Counted from the first letter of the stretch, positions 32,588 through 42,672 are shown. The stretch is DNA of 64,000 bases from Burkholderiales bacterium (GCA_019634955.1 JAHCAK010000013.1:25818-89817), one strand, 5' to 3'. The notes: a model not told the origin generated them from the letters alone. Made by a program: numbers and translations.

Positions 32588-33367
32588 TCAGGCCGCGGGG
32601 CTCGCGCCCGCGAACAGGGCGAAGAAGTTGCGCGTCGTGGCCTCGGCCACGGCCTCCGGCGCCACGCCTTTCAGCCGCGCGATCTCCTCGGCCACGTGGC
32701 GGACGTAGGCCGGCTCGTTGGTGCGCCCGCGGTGCGGCACCGGCGCGAGGTAGGGCGAGTCGGTCTCGACGAGCATCCGTTCCAGGGGCACCGCGCGCGC
32801 CACTTCCTTCAGGGCAAGCGCGTTCTTGAAGGTGACGATGCCCGAGAACGAGATGTGGAAGCCCAGCCGCATCGCGGCCTGCGCGACCTCGAGCGACTCG
32901 GTGAAGCAGTGCATCACGCCGCCGACCTCGCGGGCGCCTTCCTCCTCGAGGATGCGCAGCGTGTCTGCCGCCGCCTCGCGGGTGTGGATGACGAGGGGCT
33001 TGCCGCAGGCGCGTGCGGCGCGGATGTGGCGGCGGAAGCGCTCGCGCTGCCACTCCGTATCGCCCTCCACGCGGAAGTAGTCGAGGCCGGTCTCGCCGAT
33101 GGCGACCACCTTCGGGTCGGCGGCCAGCCCCGCGAGCTCCTCCTCGCTCGCCTCGCGCCCGTCGCCGCGCTCGTCGGGGTGCACGCCCGCCGTGCACCAC
33201 AGGTTGGGCCGCGAGCGCGCGACCTCGAGCACGCCGGGGAAGCCCGCGAGCGTGGTGGAGATGGTGAGCGCGTGGGTCACGCCGTTGTCGGCCATGCGCG
33301 CGAGCAGCCCCGCGAGGTCGCTGCGGAGCTCCGGGAAATCGAGGTGGCAGTGGGAATCGACGAGCAT
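32588..33367 (-). CDS. tatD: TatD-family metal-dependent deoxyribonuclease
   Basis: A 259-residue hydrolase with the amidohydrolase-type metal site: DSHCHLDFPEL at the start (His6 and His8), VAIGETGLDYFR, KPLVIHTREA and the late histidine/aspartate segment MLVETDSPYLAPVPHRGR. TatD-type enzymes degrade DNA from 3' ends and remove damaged nucleotides. As in E. coli, it follows the tmk-holB genes at the end of the fatty-acid-synthesis block; here a PilZ gene lies between, 30 bases away. Confidence 0.93.
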   Translation of the reverse strand: MLVDSHCHLDFPELRSDLAGLLARMADNGVTHALTISTTLAGFPGVLEVARSRPNLWCTAGVHPDERGDGREASEEELAGLAADPKVVAIGETGLDYFRVEGDTEWQRERFRRHIRAARACGKPLVIHTREAAADTLRILEEEGAREVGGVMHCFTESLEVAQAAMRLGFHISFSGIVTFKNALALKEVARAVPLERMLVETDSPYLAPVPHRGRTNEPAYVRHVAEEIARLKGVAPEAVAEATTRNFFALFAGASPAA

Positions 33368-33397
33368 GGGCCGGATTCTACCGGCCCGCGCCGCCGC

Positions 33398-33766
33398 TCA
33401 GAGGGTGTGCGTCGGCCGGGAGGACTGCAGCGCGCCCGCGAGGAGTCCCTCGATGCGCTTGCGCAGCTCCCGGCAGGTCTCGGTGTCGGGAAGCTGGACG
33501 CCGAAGCCCTGCGGCCGGTTGCTCGCCGCGTGCGCCGGGTTCACCCAGGCGACGTGCCCCTGGATCGGAATGCGCGCGCTGTCGTCGAGAAGCGACAGGA
33601 GCACCAGCACGTCCTCGCCGAGGCGATGGTCGCGAGTGCTCGGCACGAAGATGCCGCCGCCGCGCAACAGGGGGATCCACGCCGCGTAGAGCGCCGCCTT
33701 GGACCGGATCACGAGGGAGAACACCCCGGGCCGGGAGAGGGAGGGGTCGGTGGCGACGTCGTTCAT
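33398..33766 (-). CDS. pilZ: PilZ-domain protein (type IV pilus PilZ)
   Basis: A 122-residue PilZ protein. The segments GVFSLVIRSKAALYAAWIPL, GGGIFVPSTRDHRLGEDVLV and GHVAWVNPAHAASNRPQGFG follow the PilZ order, but the N-terminal RxxxR c-di-GMP-binding motif is absent, as in true PilZ orthologues that act in type IV pilus assembly without binding the nucleotide. Its position directly after holB (three-base gap) is the conserved place of pilZ in beta- and gammaproteobacteria. Confidence 0.88.
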   Translation of the reverse strand: MNDVATDPSLSRPGVFSLVIRSKAALYAAWIPLLRGGGIFVPSTRDHRLGEDVLVLLSLLDDSARIPIQGHVAWVNPAHAASNRPQGFGVQLPDTETCRELRKRIEGLLAGALQSSRPTHTL

Positions 33767-33769
33767 GGG

Positions 33770-34780
33770 TCAGCCAAGTGTCGCGCGATTGTAGGCCATC
33801 ATCAAGTGCTCGCCCGCGAGCCGCGCGTTGAGAGGGTGCGCCGCGAGACGCCGCGCCTCGAGGAGCTCCCGGTCGAGCGCGAGCAGCCGCTCCAGTCGCG
33901 CGCGCCGCGCCTTCGCCCTGAGCGCGGCCGAGCTCTCGACGTGATGGCGCGGCTCGCCGGCGACCTTGATGCGCACCAGGTCGTGGACCCAGGTCTGCAT
34001 CACGAAGATGGTGCGCTCGAGCGTGGCGCGGTCCAGGCCCGTGGCGAACGCGATCGGGTGCGCGCCGTCGGGCCGCGACAGCTCCGCCACGACCTTGCGG
34101 CGCCACTCGCGCTCCTCCGGCGCCGCGAGCCCCGCGGCGAGCAACGGTGCGCCGCCCGCGAGCGCGAGCGAGGCCTCGGGTTCGACAGCGCCTTCGGCGG
34201 CAAGCCACTCGAGCGCCTCGCGGCGCGCGGGCGCCCGCAGCTGCACCCGCTCGCAACGGCTGCGGATGGTCGCGAGCAGGCGCGCCGGGCGGTCGCTCAC
34301 GAGGACGATGATCGTGGCCGGCGGCGGCTCCTCCAGCGTCTTCAGCAGCGCGTTGGCCGCCGCCGGCTGCAGCGCTTCCGCCGGGTGCAGGACGATCGCG
34401 CGGTGACCCGCGCGGTGCGTCGTCAGCGCCACGAAGTCGCGGATGGCGCGCACCTGGTCGATCTTGATGACGAGGCTCTTCTTCCCCTGCTCCTTGCCGC
34501 CATCGGCCTCGCCCGCTTCCGCGTCGCCCTCCTCCGCGGCCTCGGGGACGATCTCGCGGTAGTCAGGGTGGTTCGACTGGCCGAACCAATGGCAGGAGGG
34601 GCACTCCCCGCACGCCAGCAGGTCGATCGGCGACTCGCAGAGCAGGCTTCGCGCGAGTTCCCGCGCGAAGGCCACCTTGCCGATGCCGGCACGGCCGGTG
34701 ACGAGGAGCGCGTGCGGCAGGCGCGAGCGCCGCCCCATGAGGCGCTCCAGCGCCTCGCGGTGCCACGCGAAGGCCGTCAC
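33770..34780 (-). CDS. holB: DNA polymerase III subunit delta'
   Basis: A 336-residue clamp-loader subunit starting at a GTG that overlaps the tmk stop. N-terminal [20 protein letters not shown] is the Walker-A region; a zinc-binding set [12 protein letters not shown] and the helix [19 protein letters not shown] follow, with [18 protein letters not shown] (sensor 1 and the SRC motif). It is part of the gamma-complex that loads the sliding clamp. An acidic, low-complexity insertion (residues about 85-105, rich in Glu, Ala and Gly) follows the zinc region. Gene order tmk-holB-pilZ-tatD is conserved. Confidence 0.94.
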   Translation of the reverse strand: MTAFAWHREALERLMGRRSRLPHALLVTGRAGIGKVAFARELARSLLCESPIDLLACGECPSCHWFGQSNHPDYREIVPEAAEEGDAEAGEADGGKEQGKKSLVIKIDQVRAIRDFVALTTHRAGHRAIVLHPAEALQPAAANALLKTLEEPPPATIIVLVSDRPARLLATIRSRCERVQLRAPARREALEWLAAEGAVEPEASLALAGGAPLLAAGLAAPEEREWRRKVVAELSRPDGAHPIAFATGLDRATLERTIFVMQTWVHDLVRIKVAGEPRHHVESSAALRAKARRARLERLLALDRELLEARRLAAHPLNARLAGEHLMMAYNRATLG

Positions 34781-35394
34781 GGGAAGGCCTCGCGGAAGGA
34801 ATCGGCGAGGCGCGCGCGAACCTCGTCGAGCGTGCCGGAGGCGTCCACGACGCGCACGCGCCCCGGGGACTCGCGGGCGCGCTCCAGGTAGGCGTCGCGC
34901 ACGCGCACGAAGAAGGCCGCCGCCTCGCGCTCGAAGCGGTCGGGCGTGCGGCTCTGGGCGCGCTGCCGCTCGTAGGCGACGGCCGGGTCGAGGTCGAAGA
35001 GGAAGGTGGCGTCGGGCTGGCGCCCGGGGTGCACCAGCGCCTCGAGGGCGCGGAAGGTCGCGCGGTCCAGGCCGCGGCCGCCGCACTGGTAGGCGTAGGT
35101 CGCGTCGCTGAACCGGTCCGAGAGCACCCACGCGCCCCGCGCGAGCGCGGGCTCGATCACGCGCACGAGGTGCTCGCGCCGGGCGGCGAACATCACGAGA
35201 GCCTCGGTGGTGCCCTCCATGGCCTCGTGCAGGACCAGCTCGCGCAGGCGCTCGCCCAGCGGCGTGCCGCCCGGCTCGCGCGTCGTCACGACCTCGGCGC
35301 CGCGCGCGCGGATGGCGCCCGCGAGGAATTCGAGGTGCGAGCTCTTCCCCGCCCCGTCGATGCCCTCCACGGTGATGAATCGCGCGTTCGTCAT
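34777..35394 (-). CDS. tmk: Thymidylate kinase
   Basis: A 205-residue kinase that phosphorylates dTMP to dTDP. The phosphate-binding loop is [12 protein letters not shown] (residues 9-20), the DRX motif is in [14 protein letters not shown], and [15 protein letters not shown] is typical. The start overlaps the mltG stop by four bases (ATGA), and its own stop overlaps the holB start by four, so the set is translationally coupled. Confidence 0.95.
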   Translation of the reverse strand: MTNARFITVEGIDGAGKSSHLEFLAGAIRARGAEVVTTREPGGTPLGERLRELVLHEAMEGTTEALVMFAARREHLVRVIEPALARGAWVLSDRFSDATYAYQCGGRGLDRATFRALEALVHPGRQPDATFLFDLDPAVAYERQRAQSRTPDRFEREAAAFFVRVRDAYLERARESPGRVRVVDASGTLDEVRARLADSFREAFP

Positions 35395-36386
35395 GACCGG
35401 CCCAGCTGGTATTTTGCCACCGCCCGGTTGTGCTCCTCGAGCGTGCGCGAGAACTGGTGCGAGCCGTCGCCGCGGCCCACGAAGTAGAGATAGGGCGTTT
35501 GCGCCGGCCGGACGGCCGCGTCGATCGAGGCCTGCCCCGGCATGGCGATGGGCGTGGGGGGAAGCCCGTCGCGCGTGTAGGTGTTCCACGGCGTGTCCGT
35601 CACGAGGTCGCGCTTGCGCAGGTTCCCGTCGAAGCGCGCGCCGAGACCGTAGATCACGGTGGGATCCGTCTGCAGCCGCATCGGCACGCGCAGGCGGTTC
35701 ACGAACACCGAGCCGATCGTCGCCCGCTCGCCCGCCTGCCCCGTCTCCTTCTCGATGATGGAGGCGAGGATGAGCGCCTCGTAGGCGCTGGCGAGGGGGA
35801 GCGCCGGGTCGCGCGATTCCCATGCGCGCGCGAGGCGACGGGCCATCTCGCCGTAGGCCCGCCTGAGGATGTCCACGTCCGTCGTCCCCGCGTGGAAGCG
35901 GTAGGTGTCGGGGAAGAAGAGCCCCTCGAGGGACGCCTCGCGCACGCCCAGCGCGGCGCGGATCGCCTCTTCGGCCAGCCCGTCCAGCGTGAAGCGCACC
36001 TGCGGGTGGGCCTTCAGCTGCGCGAGCCACTGGCGGAAGGTGGTGCCCTCGACGAAGGCGATCTCCACCGGGAGCACGTCGCCCGAGGCGAGCTTCTCGA
36101 GCAGTTCCAGCGGCGTGAGCGGGGCCGCGACGCGGTAGGTGCCGGCGTGCAGCGACCCGGCCTTGCCCAGGGCGCGCCCGAGGATCCAGAAGCCCCACGG
36201 CTCCGGAAGCAGCCCCTGGTCCGCCAGGCTTCGCGAGACGCTCTTGAGGCTGGCGCCGCTCTTCACCGTGAAGTCGAAAGGGGTGCGCGGCGGCTCCAGC
36301 GGGTGCAGGCTGAACCACGCGAGCCAGGCGACGGCGGCGGCGACCGCGAGCACTCCTGCCGCGAGGAGCCTACGCGCCGCGCGCAT
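35391..36386 (-). CDS. mltG: Endolytic murein transglycosylase MltG
   Basis: A 331-residue inner-membrane protein with one N-terminal helix (residues 5-26). A LysM-like region follows, then the YceG domain with [17 protein letters not shown] and the catalytic Glu212 in [11 protein letters not shown]. Later [20 protein letters not shown] and the C-terminal [20 protein letters not shown] are diagnostic. It cleaves nascent peptidoglycan strands and sets glycan length. It overlaps the end of pabC by 17 bases and the start of tmk by four. Confidence 0.95.
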   Translation of the reverse strand: MRAARRLLAAGVLAVAAAVAWLAWFSLHPLEPPRTPFDFTVKSGASLKSVSRSLADQGLLPEPWGFWILGRALGKAGSLHAGTYRVAAPLTPLELLEKLASGDVLPVEIAFVEGTTFRQWLAQLKAHPQVRFTLDGLAEEAIRAALGVREASLEGLFFPDTYRFHAGTTDVDILRRAYGEMARRLARAWESRDPALPLASAYEALILASIIEKETGQAGERATIGSVFVNRLRVPMRLQTDPTVIYGLGARFDGNLRKRDLVTDTPWNTYTRDGLPPTPIAMPGQASIDAAVRPAQTPYLYFVGRGDGSHQFSRTLEEHNRAVAKYQLGRS

Positions 36387-37194
36387 CGTCGTCGGCGACC
36401 AGCCGCTGCAGCCGGCGCGTGACCGGGCCGGGCGCCCAGCGCCGGTCGCCGAACGCCGCCACCGGCCAGAGGCCGATCACGCTGTTGGTGAGGAAGGCCT
36501 CGTCGGCCGCGAGGAGGTCGTCGAACGCGAGGTCCCGCACCTCGCACGCGATCCCTGCCGCCGCGGCGAGCTCGAGCACGCGGGCCCGCTGCGCCCCCTC
36601 GACGCCGCAGCGCTCGAGGGAAGGCGTGGCGAGACGCCCGCCGGCCACGAGGAAGACGTTGCTCATGGTCGCCTCCACGAGCCTCCCGTCGGCATCCGCC
36701 AGCAGCCCCTCGCGGACCTCCGGGTCGGACCATTCCGCCCGCGCCAGCACGTTCTCCAGCCGGTTGAGCGATTTCACGCCCGCGAGCCGCGGCTGGATCG
36801 CGAGCCGCAGCTCGCACCGGCGGACGAGGACCCCCTCATCGGCGGCGCCGGCCGTGTCCGGCAAGCCAGGCCACGCCGCCACGATGCGGTTGGGCTCCGC
36901 ACCCTCCGCCCAGGCGTACCCGCGACCCGAGGCGCCGCGGGTCACCACCACCTTCGCGATCGCGACCGGGCCGGAATCCGCCCGCGCGAGGTCCTGGAGA
37001 ATGGCCTTCTCCGGGGGGCAGGCGAGCCAGAGGCGCTCGCAGTCACGCGAGAGGAGACGGTAGTGGTGGCGCCAGTTGAGGGGCAGTCCCTCGCGCAGGA
37101 CGAGGGTGCGGAACACGCCGTCGCCGTACATGAGGCCGCGGTCGGCGGCATCGATCGAGCGGGCGGGCCAGCCGTTGACGAGGAAGGAGGCCAT
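36370..37194 (-). CDS. pabC: Aminodeoxychorismate lyase
   Basis: A 274-residue class-IV PLP enzyme that releases pyruvate from 4-amino-4-deoxychorismate to give p-aminobenzoate for folate. It opens with FLVNGWPARSIDAADRGLMY and GDGVFRT, has the PLP lysine in GVKSLNRLENVLA, and ends with EATMSNVFLV and the late EAFLTNSVIGLWPV. The start at 37194 (AGGAGGCC upstream on the minus strand) is at the expected family position. It sits between fabF and mltG, as in E. coli. Confidence 0.92.
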   Translation of the reverse strand: MASFLVNGWPARSIDAADRGLMYGDGVFRTLVLREGLPLNWRHHYRLLSRDCERLWLACPPEKAILQDLARADSGPVAIAKVVVTRGASGRGYAWAEGAEPNRIVAAWPGLPDTAGAADEGVLVRRCELRLAIQPRLAGVKSLNRLENVLARAEWSDPEVREGLLADADGRLVEATMSNVFLVAGGRLATPSLERCGVEGAQRARVLELAAAAGIACEVRDLAFDDLLAADEAFLTNSVIGLWPVAAFGDRRWAPGPVTRRLQRLVADDDARGA

Positions 37195-37226
37195 CGCCAA
37201 GCGCGCGTGACGCGCCCCGGGACCCG

Positions 37227-38462
37227 CTAGCGCAGGCGCCGGAACGCGAGCGTCCCGTTGGTGCCGCCGAACCCGAAGGAATTGGAAAGCGCCACCTCGA
37301 TCGGCATCTCGCGCGCCACGTTGGGCACGTAATCGAGGTCGCAGGCGGGATCGGGGTTCGCGAGGTTGATGGTGGGAGGCGAGACCTGGTGGTGGATCGC
37401 GAGCACAGTGATGAGGGCCTCGACGCCGCCGGCGGCCCCGAGGAGGTGGCCGTGCATGCTCTTGGTGGAGTTGACCGCCATGCGGCGCGCGTGGTCCCCG
37501 AAGGCCGCCTTCACCGCCGCCGTCTCGTTGGCGTCGCCCAGCGGCGTCGAGGTGCCGTGGGCGTTGAGGTACTGCACCTCGTCGGCGTTGAGGCCGCCGT
37601 TGCGCAGCGCGGCGAGCATCGCGCGGCGCGGGCCGTCCATGTCCGGCGCGGTGATGTGGCTCGCGTCCGCGCTCATGCCCATGCCGGCGAGCTCGGCGTA
37701 GATGCGGGCGCCGCGGCGCTTCGCGTGCTCGTATTCCTCGAGGATGAGGATGCCGGCGCCCTCGCCCAGCACGAAGCCGTCGCGGTCGCGGTCGAAGGGG
37801 CGCGAGGCGGTGGCCGGGTCGTCGTTCCTCTCGGAAAGCGCCTTGAGCGAGCAGAACCCGCCCATGCCCGACATGCAGATCGTGGCCTCGGTGCCGCCGG
37901 CGATCATGATGTCGGCGTCGCCGTACTCGATGAGGCGCCCGGCCTCGCCCACGCAGTGCGAGCTGGTGGTGCAGGCCGACACCATGGAGACGTTGGGCCC
38001 CTTGGCGCCGAACTGGATCGAGATCAGGCCGGCCACCATGTTGATGATCGAGCCGGGGACGAAGAAGGGCGAGATGCGCCGCGGCCCCTTCGCCCCCATC
38101 TCGAGGATGTTGCCCTCGATCATCGGCAGCCCGCCGATGCCCGAGCCCACGATCACGCCGGTGCGCTCCGCGTTGCCCTCGTCGATGGCGAGCCCCGCGT
38201 CGTCCAGCGCCATCCGCGTGGCGGCGATGCCGTAGTGGATGAAGGTGTCGGAGCGGCGCACCTCCTTGGGCGGCATCCACTGCGACGGCTCGAAGCCCTT
38301 CACCTCCGCCGCGATGCGCGTGGAAAGCGGGGTCGCGTCGAACTTGGTGATCGGGCCGACGCCGCTCCTGCCGTTGACGAGGTTGTCCCAGGCCTGCGGG
38401 AGGCCGGTGCCGACGGGCGAGACGATCCCGAGGCCGGTGACGACGACGCGACGCTTGCTCAT
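37227..38462 (-). CDS. fabF: 3-oxoacyl-ACP synthase II
   Basis: A 411-residue condensing enzyme for chain elongation in fatty-acid synthesis. The catalytic Cys164 is in SMVSACTTSSHC, and the two histidines are in NAHGTSTPLGD and KSMHGHLLGAAGG. It starts 90 bases after acpP, and that gap contains a strong terminator-like hairpin, so fabF is probably transcribed by read-through at a lower level than acpP. Confidence 0.96.
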   Translation of the reverse strand: MSKRRVVVTGLGIVSPVGTGLPQAWDNLVNGRSGVGPITKFDATPLSTRIAAEVKGFEPSQWMPPKEVRRSDTFIHYGIAATRMALDDAGLAIDEGNAERTGVIVGSGIGGLPMIEGNILEMGAKGPRRISPFFVPGSIINMVAGLISIQFGAKGPNVSMVSACTTSSHCVGEAGRLIEYGDADIMIAGGTEATICMSGMGGFCSLKALSERNDDPATASRPFDRDRDGFVLGEGAGILILEEYEHAKRRGARIYAELAGMGMSADASHITAPDMDGPRRAMLAALRNGGLNADEVQYLNAHGTSTPLGDANETAAVKAAFGDHARRMAVNSTKSMHGHLLGAAGGVEALITVLAIHHQVSPPTINLANPDPACDLDYVPNVAREMPIEVALSNSFGFGGTNGTLAFRRLR

Positions 38463-38497
38463 GGGTTGCTTGGCGGCTTTGGCGGGGAAAGGAAGTG

Positions 38498-38523
38498 AAA
38501 AGGGGGCCGGCGATGCGGCCCCC
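38498..38523 (-). terminator. Terminator/attenuator between acpP and fabF
   Basis: On the minus strand GGGGGCCG-N6-CGGCCCCC (38502-38523) followed by TTTTCAC: a canonical intrinsic terminator between acpP and fabF. It should end most acpP messages and let a fraction continue into fabF. Confidence 0.75.
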
Positions 38524-38531
38524 GATCGTTC

Positions 38532-38548
38532 CCGGGGCCGGGCCCCGG
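38532..38548 (-). promoter_or_regulatory. GC hairpin directly after acpP
   Basis: A near-perfect palindrome CCGGGGC-N3-GCCCCGG four bases after the acpP stop, just upstream of the terminator. It may protect the 3' end of the acpP message. Confidence 0.4.
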
Positions 38549-38552
38549 CCGG

Positions 38553-38792
38553 CTACTGCTTGAGGTGGGCCTTCACGTAGTCGATCGCCTGCTGGACGCT
38601 GGTGATCTTCTCGGCTTCCTCGTCGGGGATCTCGCACTCGAACTCCTCCTCGAGCGCCATGACGAGCTCGACGTTGTCGAGGGAGTCCGCGCCGAGGTCC
38701 TCGACGAACGAGGATTCGTTCTTCACGTCGGCTTCGGCAACGCCGAGCTGCTCGGCGACGATCTTCTTGACGCGGGCTTCAATGTTCTCCAT
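38553..38792 (-). CDS. acpP: Acyl carrier protein
   Basis: A 79-residue acidic four-helix carrier. The phosphopantetheine-attachment serine is in [20 protein letters not shown], which is nearly invariant in AcpP. It carries the growing acyl chain for all Fab enzymes encoded around it. It has its own candidate -10 (TAAAAT, minus strand, 38847-38852), a GGAGG ribosome-binding site and a terminator after the gene, fitting the very high level at which this protein is needed. Confidence 0.97.
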   Translation of the reverse strand: MENIEARVKKIVAEQLGVAEADVKNESSFVEDLGADSLDNVELVMALEEEFECEIPDEEAEKITSVQQAIDYVKAHLKQ

Positions 38793-38846
38793 CGGGTTCC
38801 TCCACTGTTTTTCGGGGCTGCGCTGGCGAGTGCGAAAAAACGCGGC

Positions 38847-38852
38847 ATTTTA
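38847..38852 (-). promoter_or_regulatory. Candidate -10 of the acpP promoter
   Basis: TAAAAT on the minus strand within GTGGTAAAATG, about 55 bases before the acpP ATG, in the 92-base gap after fabG. No clear -35 is seen at 17 bp. Confidence 0.4.
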
Positions 38853-38884
38853 CCACACGGGCACGGGGCAAAGCCCGCCGGCCC

Positions 38885-39625
38885 TCAGTCCATGAACAGG
38901 CCGCCGTTCACGTGCAGGGTGGCGCCCGTCACGTAGGCCGCCCCCGGCGAGCACAGCCAGGCCACGGCAGCGGCCACGTCCTCCACCCGGCCCAGGCGCC
39001 CCAGGGGGACCCCTTCCACGAGCCGCTTCACCTGCTCCTCGGCGAGCGCGCGCGTCATGTCGGTCTCGATGAAACCCGGCGCCACGCAGTTCACGGTGAT
39101 GTTGCGGCTGCCGACCTCGCGGGCGAGGGATTTCGAGAAGCCGAGGATGCCCGCCTTGGCGGCGGCGTAATTGGCCTGGCCGGGGTTGCCCGTGTGCCCG
39201 ACCACAGACGTTATGTTCACGATCCGCCCGGCGCGAGCCTTCATCATGCCGCGCAGCACCGCGCGCGAAAGCACGAAGACGCTCTTCAGGTTGGTGGCCT
39301 GGATGTCGTCCCACTCCTCGTCCTTCATGCGGGCGAGCAGGTTGTCGCGGGTGATGCCGGCGTTGTTCACGAGGATCGCCACGGTGCCGAATTCCGCCGC
39401 CACCGCGTCGGCGAGCGCGGCGCAGGCCGCGGCGTCGCGCACGTCGAGGACGCGCCCGGCGCCCTTCCCGCCCGCCTCCGACAGCGCCTTCGTGACCCGC
39501 GCGGCGCCTTCCTCCGAGGTGGAGGTGCCGACGACGACGGCCCCGGCGCGGGCGAGCTCGAGGGCGACCGCCTCGCCGATCCCGCGCGAGGCCCCGGTGA
39601 CGAGGGCGACTTGACCGTTCAGCAT
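38885..39625 (-). CDS. fabG: 3-oxoacyl-ACP reductase
   Basis: A 246-residue short-chain dehydrogenase that uses NADPH to reduce 3-oxoacyl-ACP. The cofactor motif TGASRGIGEAVALELA (residues 10-25), NNAGITRDNLL, the serine in ITSVVGHTG and the YAAAKAG catalytic pair are all present. The C-terminal GATLHVNGGLFM matches FabG. It follows fabD by seven bases in the leftward operon. Confidence 0.96.
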   Translation of the reverse strand: MLNGQVALVTGASRGIGEAVALELARAGAVVVGTSTSEEGAARVTKALSEAGGKGAGRVLDVRDAAACAALADAVAAEFGTVAILVNNAGITRDNLLARMKDEEWDDIQATNLKSVFVLSRAVLRGMMKARAGRIVNITSVVGHTGNPGQANYAAAKAGILGFSKSLAREVGSRNITVNCVAPGFIETDMTRALAEEQVKRLVEGVPLGRLGRVEDVAAAVAWLCSPGAAYVTGATLHVNGGLFMD

Positions 39626-39632
39626 GGCAACC

Positions 39633-40553
39633 TCAGGCGATGGCGGCGGCGAGCGCCGCGGAGTCGATGATGGCGACGGCTTCCACGCCGTCGACCGTGC
39701 GCTTCACGAGCCCGGCGAGCACCTTGCCGGGGGCGCATTCCACGATGCGCGTCACACCCTGCGCCTGCAGGTGGCGCACCGTCTCCACCCAGCGCACGGG
39801 GCGGTAGAGCTGCTCCACCAGGGCCTGGCGGATGCGCGCCGGGTCGTCGAAGGCCGCGACGTCGGCGTTCTGCACCACGGGCACGGCGGGGGCGCGCACC
39901 GCCGTGGCCGCCAGGCGCTCCCGCAGGCGCTCCGCCGCCGGCTTCATGAGGCTGCAGTGCGAGGGCGCGCTCATCGGCAGCATCTTCGCGATCTTCGCGC
40001 CGTGGGCCCTGGCCGCGGCCATGCCGCGCTCGACCGCGCCGCGGTGCCCGGCGATCACGACCTGCCCCGGGGAGTTGAGGTTGGCGGGCTCCAGCACTTC
40101 GCCCTGCGCCGCCTCGGCGCAGACGACCGCCACCTTGTCGTCGGCCAGCCCGACGAGGGCGGCGATGCCGCCGGTGCCCTCGGGCACCGCATCCTGCATC
40201 GCCTCGGCGCGCAGGCGCACGAGCGGCAGCGCGTCCTCGAAGGCGAGCGCGCCGGCGGCCACCAGCGCCGAGTACTCGCCGAGGCTGTGCCCGGCGAAGT
40301 ACGACGGCATCGCCCCGCCGCGCGCCACCCAGGCCCGCCAGCAGGCCACGCCGGCGGTGAGCATGAGCGGTTGCGTGACCACGGTGCGCGCAAGCGCCTC
40401 GGCCGGTCCCGCGGCCACGAGCGCCCAGAGGTCCTCGCCGAGGATGGCGGAGGCCTCGCGGAAGGTCGCCTCCACGGCCGCCTCGCCGGCGAAGCCGTTC
40501 ATCATGCCCACGGACTGCGAGCCCTGCCCGGGAAACACCACTGCGGTCTTCAT
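39633..40553 (-). CDS. fabD: Malonyl-CoA:ACP acyltransferase
   Basis: A 306-residue enzyme that moves malonyl from CoA to ACP. Motifs are VFPGQGSQSVGMM at the N-terminus, the nucleophile Ser90 in FAGHSLGEYSALVAAG, and the later catalytic histidine in PMSAPSHCSLM. It sits between fabH (seven-base gap) and fabG. Malonyl-CoA made by MatB elsewhere in the window could feed this step, but acetyl-CoA carboxylase is the usual source. Confidence 0.96.
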   Translation of the reverse strand: MKTAVVFPGQGSQSVGMMNGFAGEAAVEATFREASAILGEDLWALVAAGPAEALARTVVTQPLMLTAGVACWRAWVARGGAMPSYFAGHSLGEYSALVAAGALAFEDALPLVRLRAEAMQDAVPEGTGGIAALVGLADDKVAVVCAEAAQGEVLEPANLNSPGQVVIAGHRGAVERGMAAARAHGAKIAKMLPMSAPSHCSLMKPAAERLRERLAATAVRAPAVPVVQNADVAAFDDPARIRQALVEQLYRPVRWVETVRHLQAQGVTRIVECAPGKVLAGLVKRTVDGVEAVAIIDSAALAAAIA

Positions 40554-40560
40554 GCTTTCG

Positions 40561-41529
40561 TCACCACCGGATGAGAACGGAACCCCAGGTGAAGCCGCCG
40601 CCGACGCCTTCCAGCAGGACGAGGTCGCCGCGCTTGATCCGGCCGTCGCGCGCCGCCACGTCGAGCGCGAGCGGGATCGAGGCGGCCGAGGTGTTGGCGT
40701 GGCGGTCCACGGTCACGACGCACTTCTCTGGCGGGATGCCCAGCTTGCGCGCCGTGTGGGAAATGATGCGCACGTTGGCCTGGTGGGCCACGAACCAGTC
40801 GACGTCGGCCACCGCGAGCCCGTTGGCCGAGAGCGCCTCGTGGGCGCTCTCCTCGAGCACGCGCACGGCGAGCTTGAAGACGGCGCCGCCGTCCATCTTG
40901 AGGGTGGGGTCGCCCGTCACGCCGCCGCCGCTCACGTGGCCCGGCGTGTTCAGGATGTCGGCATAGGCGCCGTCGGCGTGCAGGTGGGACGAGAGGATGC
41001 CCGGCTCGGGCGAGGCCTCGAGAACGACCGCGCCCGCGCCGTCGCCGAAGAGCACGCAGGTGCCGCGGTCCTTCCAGTCGAGGATGCGCGAGAAGACCTC
41101 GGCGCCCACGACCAGCGCGCGGCGGTGCATCCCGGAACGGATGAACTGGTCGGCGGTGGCCAGCGCGTACACGAACCCGGAGCAGACGGCCTGCACGTCG
41201 AAGGCCGCGCCGTGGCGGATCCCGAGCTTCTTCTGCAGCAGGCACGCGCTCGAAGGGAACACCATGTCCGGGGTCGAGGTGGCGAGCACGATCAGGTCGA
41301 TGTCGCCGGGGCGCAGCCCCGCCGCCGCCAGCGCGTTGCGCGCCGCGGCGAGCGCGAGGTCGCTCGTCGTCTCGCCGTCGGCGGCGATGCGGCGCTCGCG
41401 GATGCCGGTGCGCGCGACGATCCACTCGTCGGTGGTGTCCACCATCGACTCGAGGTCGCGGTTCGTGAGCACCCTGGCCGGGAGGTGGCTCCCGGTGCCG
41501 GCGATGCGTGAGCGCGCCGGCGCGCTCAC
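40561..41529 (-). CDS. fabH: 3-oxoacyl-ACP synthase III
   Basis: A 322-residue thiolase-fold enzyme that starts fatty-acid synthesis by joining acetyl-CoA to malonyl-ACP. The catalytic Cys116 is in [15 protein letters not shown], the histidine in [14 protein letters not shown], and the asparagine in [14 protein letters not shown]. It begins at a GTG overlapping the plsX stop by four bases, so the pair is translationally coupled. Confidence 0.96.
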   Translation of the reverse strand: MSAPARSRIAGTGSHLPARVLTNRDLESMVDTTDEWIVARTGIRERRIAADGETTSDLALAAARNALAAAGLRPGDIDLIVLATSTPDMVFPSSACLLQKKLGIRHGAAFDVQAVCSGFVYALATADQFIRSGMHRRALVVGAEVFSRILDWKDRGTCVLFGDGAGAVVLEASPEPGILSSHLHADGAYADILNTPGHVSGGGVTGDPTLKMDGGAVFKLAVRVLEESAHEALSANGLAVADVDWFVAHQANVRIISHTARKLGIPPEKCVVTVDRHANTSAASIPLALDVAARDGRIKRGDLVLLEGVGGGFTWGSVLIRW

Positions 41530-42584
41530 GCCGCGGCCCCAGCGCGCGGGTCGCGGGCGGAGCCCGCGAGCATGCCCAGGCCGTGCAGCCGCTCGATCTC
41601 GGCCGCGATGCGGTCGTTGAGCCCGTGGCTCGCCTCCGACTCGGCGCGCCCGAGGGCGGTGGCGAAGGCGAGCCGGTCGGCCGAGCCGTGGCTCTTCACG
41701 ACGATGCCGCGCAGGCCCACCAGGGTCGCGCCGTTGTAGCGACGGTGGTCGAGGCGGCGCCGGAACGCGCGGATCACCGGCAGCGACACGAACGCAGCCA
41801 GCCGCGCGAGCGGGCCGCGCATGTACTCCTCCTTGATGAAGTCGCCCATCATCTTGGCGAGGCCCTCGGAGGTCTTGAGCGCCACGTTGCCGACGAAGCC
41901 GTCGCAGACCACGACGTCGGTGGTGCCCTTGTAGATGTCGTCGCCCTCGACGTTGCCGTGGAAATTGAGGTGGCTCGCCTTGAGGAGCTCGCCGGCCTTC
42001 TTCACGACCTCGTTGCCCTTGATCTCCTCGGCGCCGATGTTGAGCAGCCCCACCGTGGGGCGCGCGCGCTCCTCGACCACCTCGACGAGGGTCGCGCCCA
42101 TCGCGGCGAACTGGAGCAGGTGATCCGGCGTGCAGTCGGCGTTGGCGCCGAGGTCCAGCACGTAGACCTGCCCCTTGCGGGTCGGCAGCACGCCGCAGAT
42201 GGCCGGGCGGTCGATGCCCGGCAGCGTCTTCAGCACGAACTTGGCCGTGCCCATGAGGGCGCCGGTGTTGCCCGCGCTCACGCAGGCCTGCGCGCGGCCG
42301 GATTTCACCAGGTCGATCGCCACGCGCATCGAGGAGTGGCGCTTGGTGCGGATGGCGGTGCGGATGTCCTCGTCCATGCCCACCACCTCGGTGGCGGGCA
42401 CGACCTCGATGCCCGGGTGGCCCGCGGCGCCGGCCTTCGCGAGCTCGGAGGCGAGCGCGTCCGGGAGGCCCACGAGCAACAGGCTCGCCTCGCCGCGGGC
42501 GGCGAGGAAGTCGAGGCAGGCGGGCACGGTCACGGACGGGCCATGGTCACCGCCCATGGCGTCGACGGCGATGACGGTCTTCAT
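41526..42584 (-). CDS. plsX: Phosphate acyltransferase PlsX
   Basis: A 352-residue peripheral membrane enzyme that converts acyl-ACP to acyl-phosphate for phospholipid synthesis. [19 protein letters not shown] at the N-terminus is diagnostic; SAGNTGALM and [16 protein letters not shown] are further PlsX blocks. It follows rpmF by about 90 bases and couples ribosomal-protein and lipid-synthesis genes in one operon, as in E. coli. Confidence 0.96.
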   Translation of the reverse strand: MKTVIAVDAMGGDHGPSVTVPACLDFLAARGEASLLLVGLPDALASELAKAGAAGHPGIEVVPATEVVGMDEDIRTAIRTKRHSSMRVAIDLVKSGRAQACVSAGNTGALMGTAKFVLKTLPGIDRPAICGVLPTRKGQVYVLDLGANADCTPDHLLQFAAMGATLVEVVEERARPTVGLLNIGAEEIKGNEVVKKAGELLKASHLNFHGNVEGDDIYKGTTDVVVCDGFVGNVALKTSEGLAKMMGDFIKEEYMRGPLARLAAFVSLPVIRAFRRRLDHRRYNGATLVGLRGIVVKSHGSADRLAFATALGRAESEASHGLNDRIAAEIERLHGLGMLAGSARDPRAGAAA

Positions 42585-42672
42585 CGCGGCGGGTGCCGTG
42601 GTCTCGGGAAGAGACGGCAGGGTTCGGTACGGGCTGCGGGGCGGCGGAAAGCCGGCTTCGCGGCCCGGAGGG

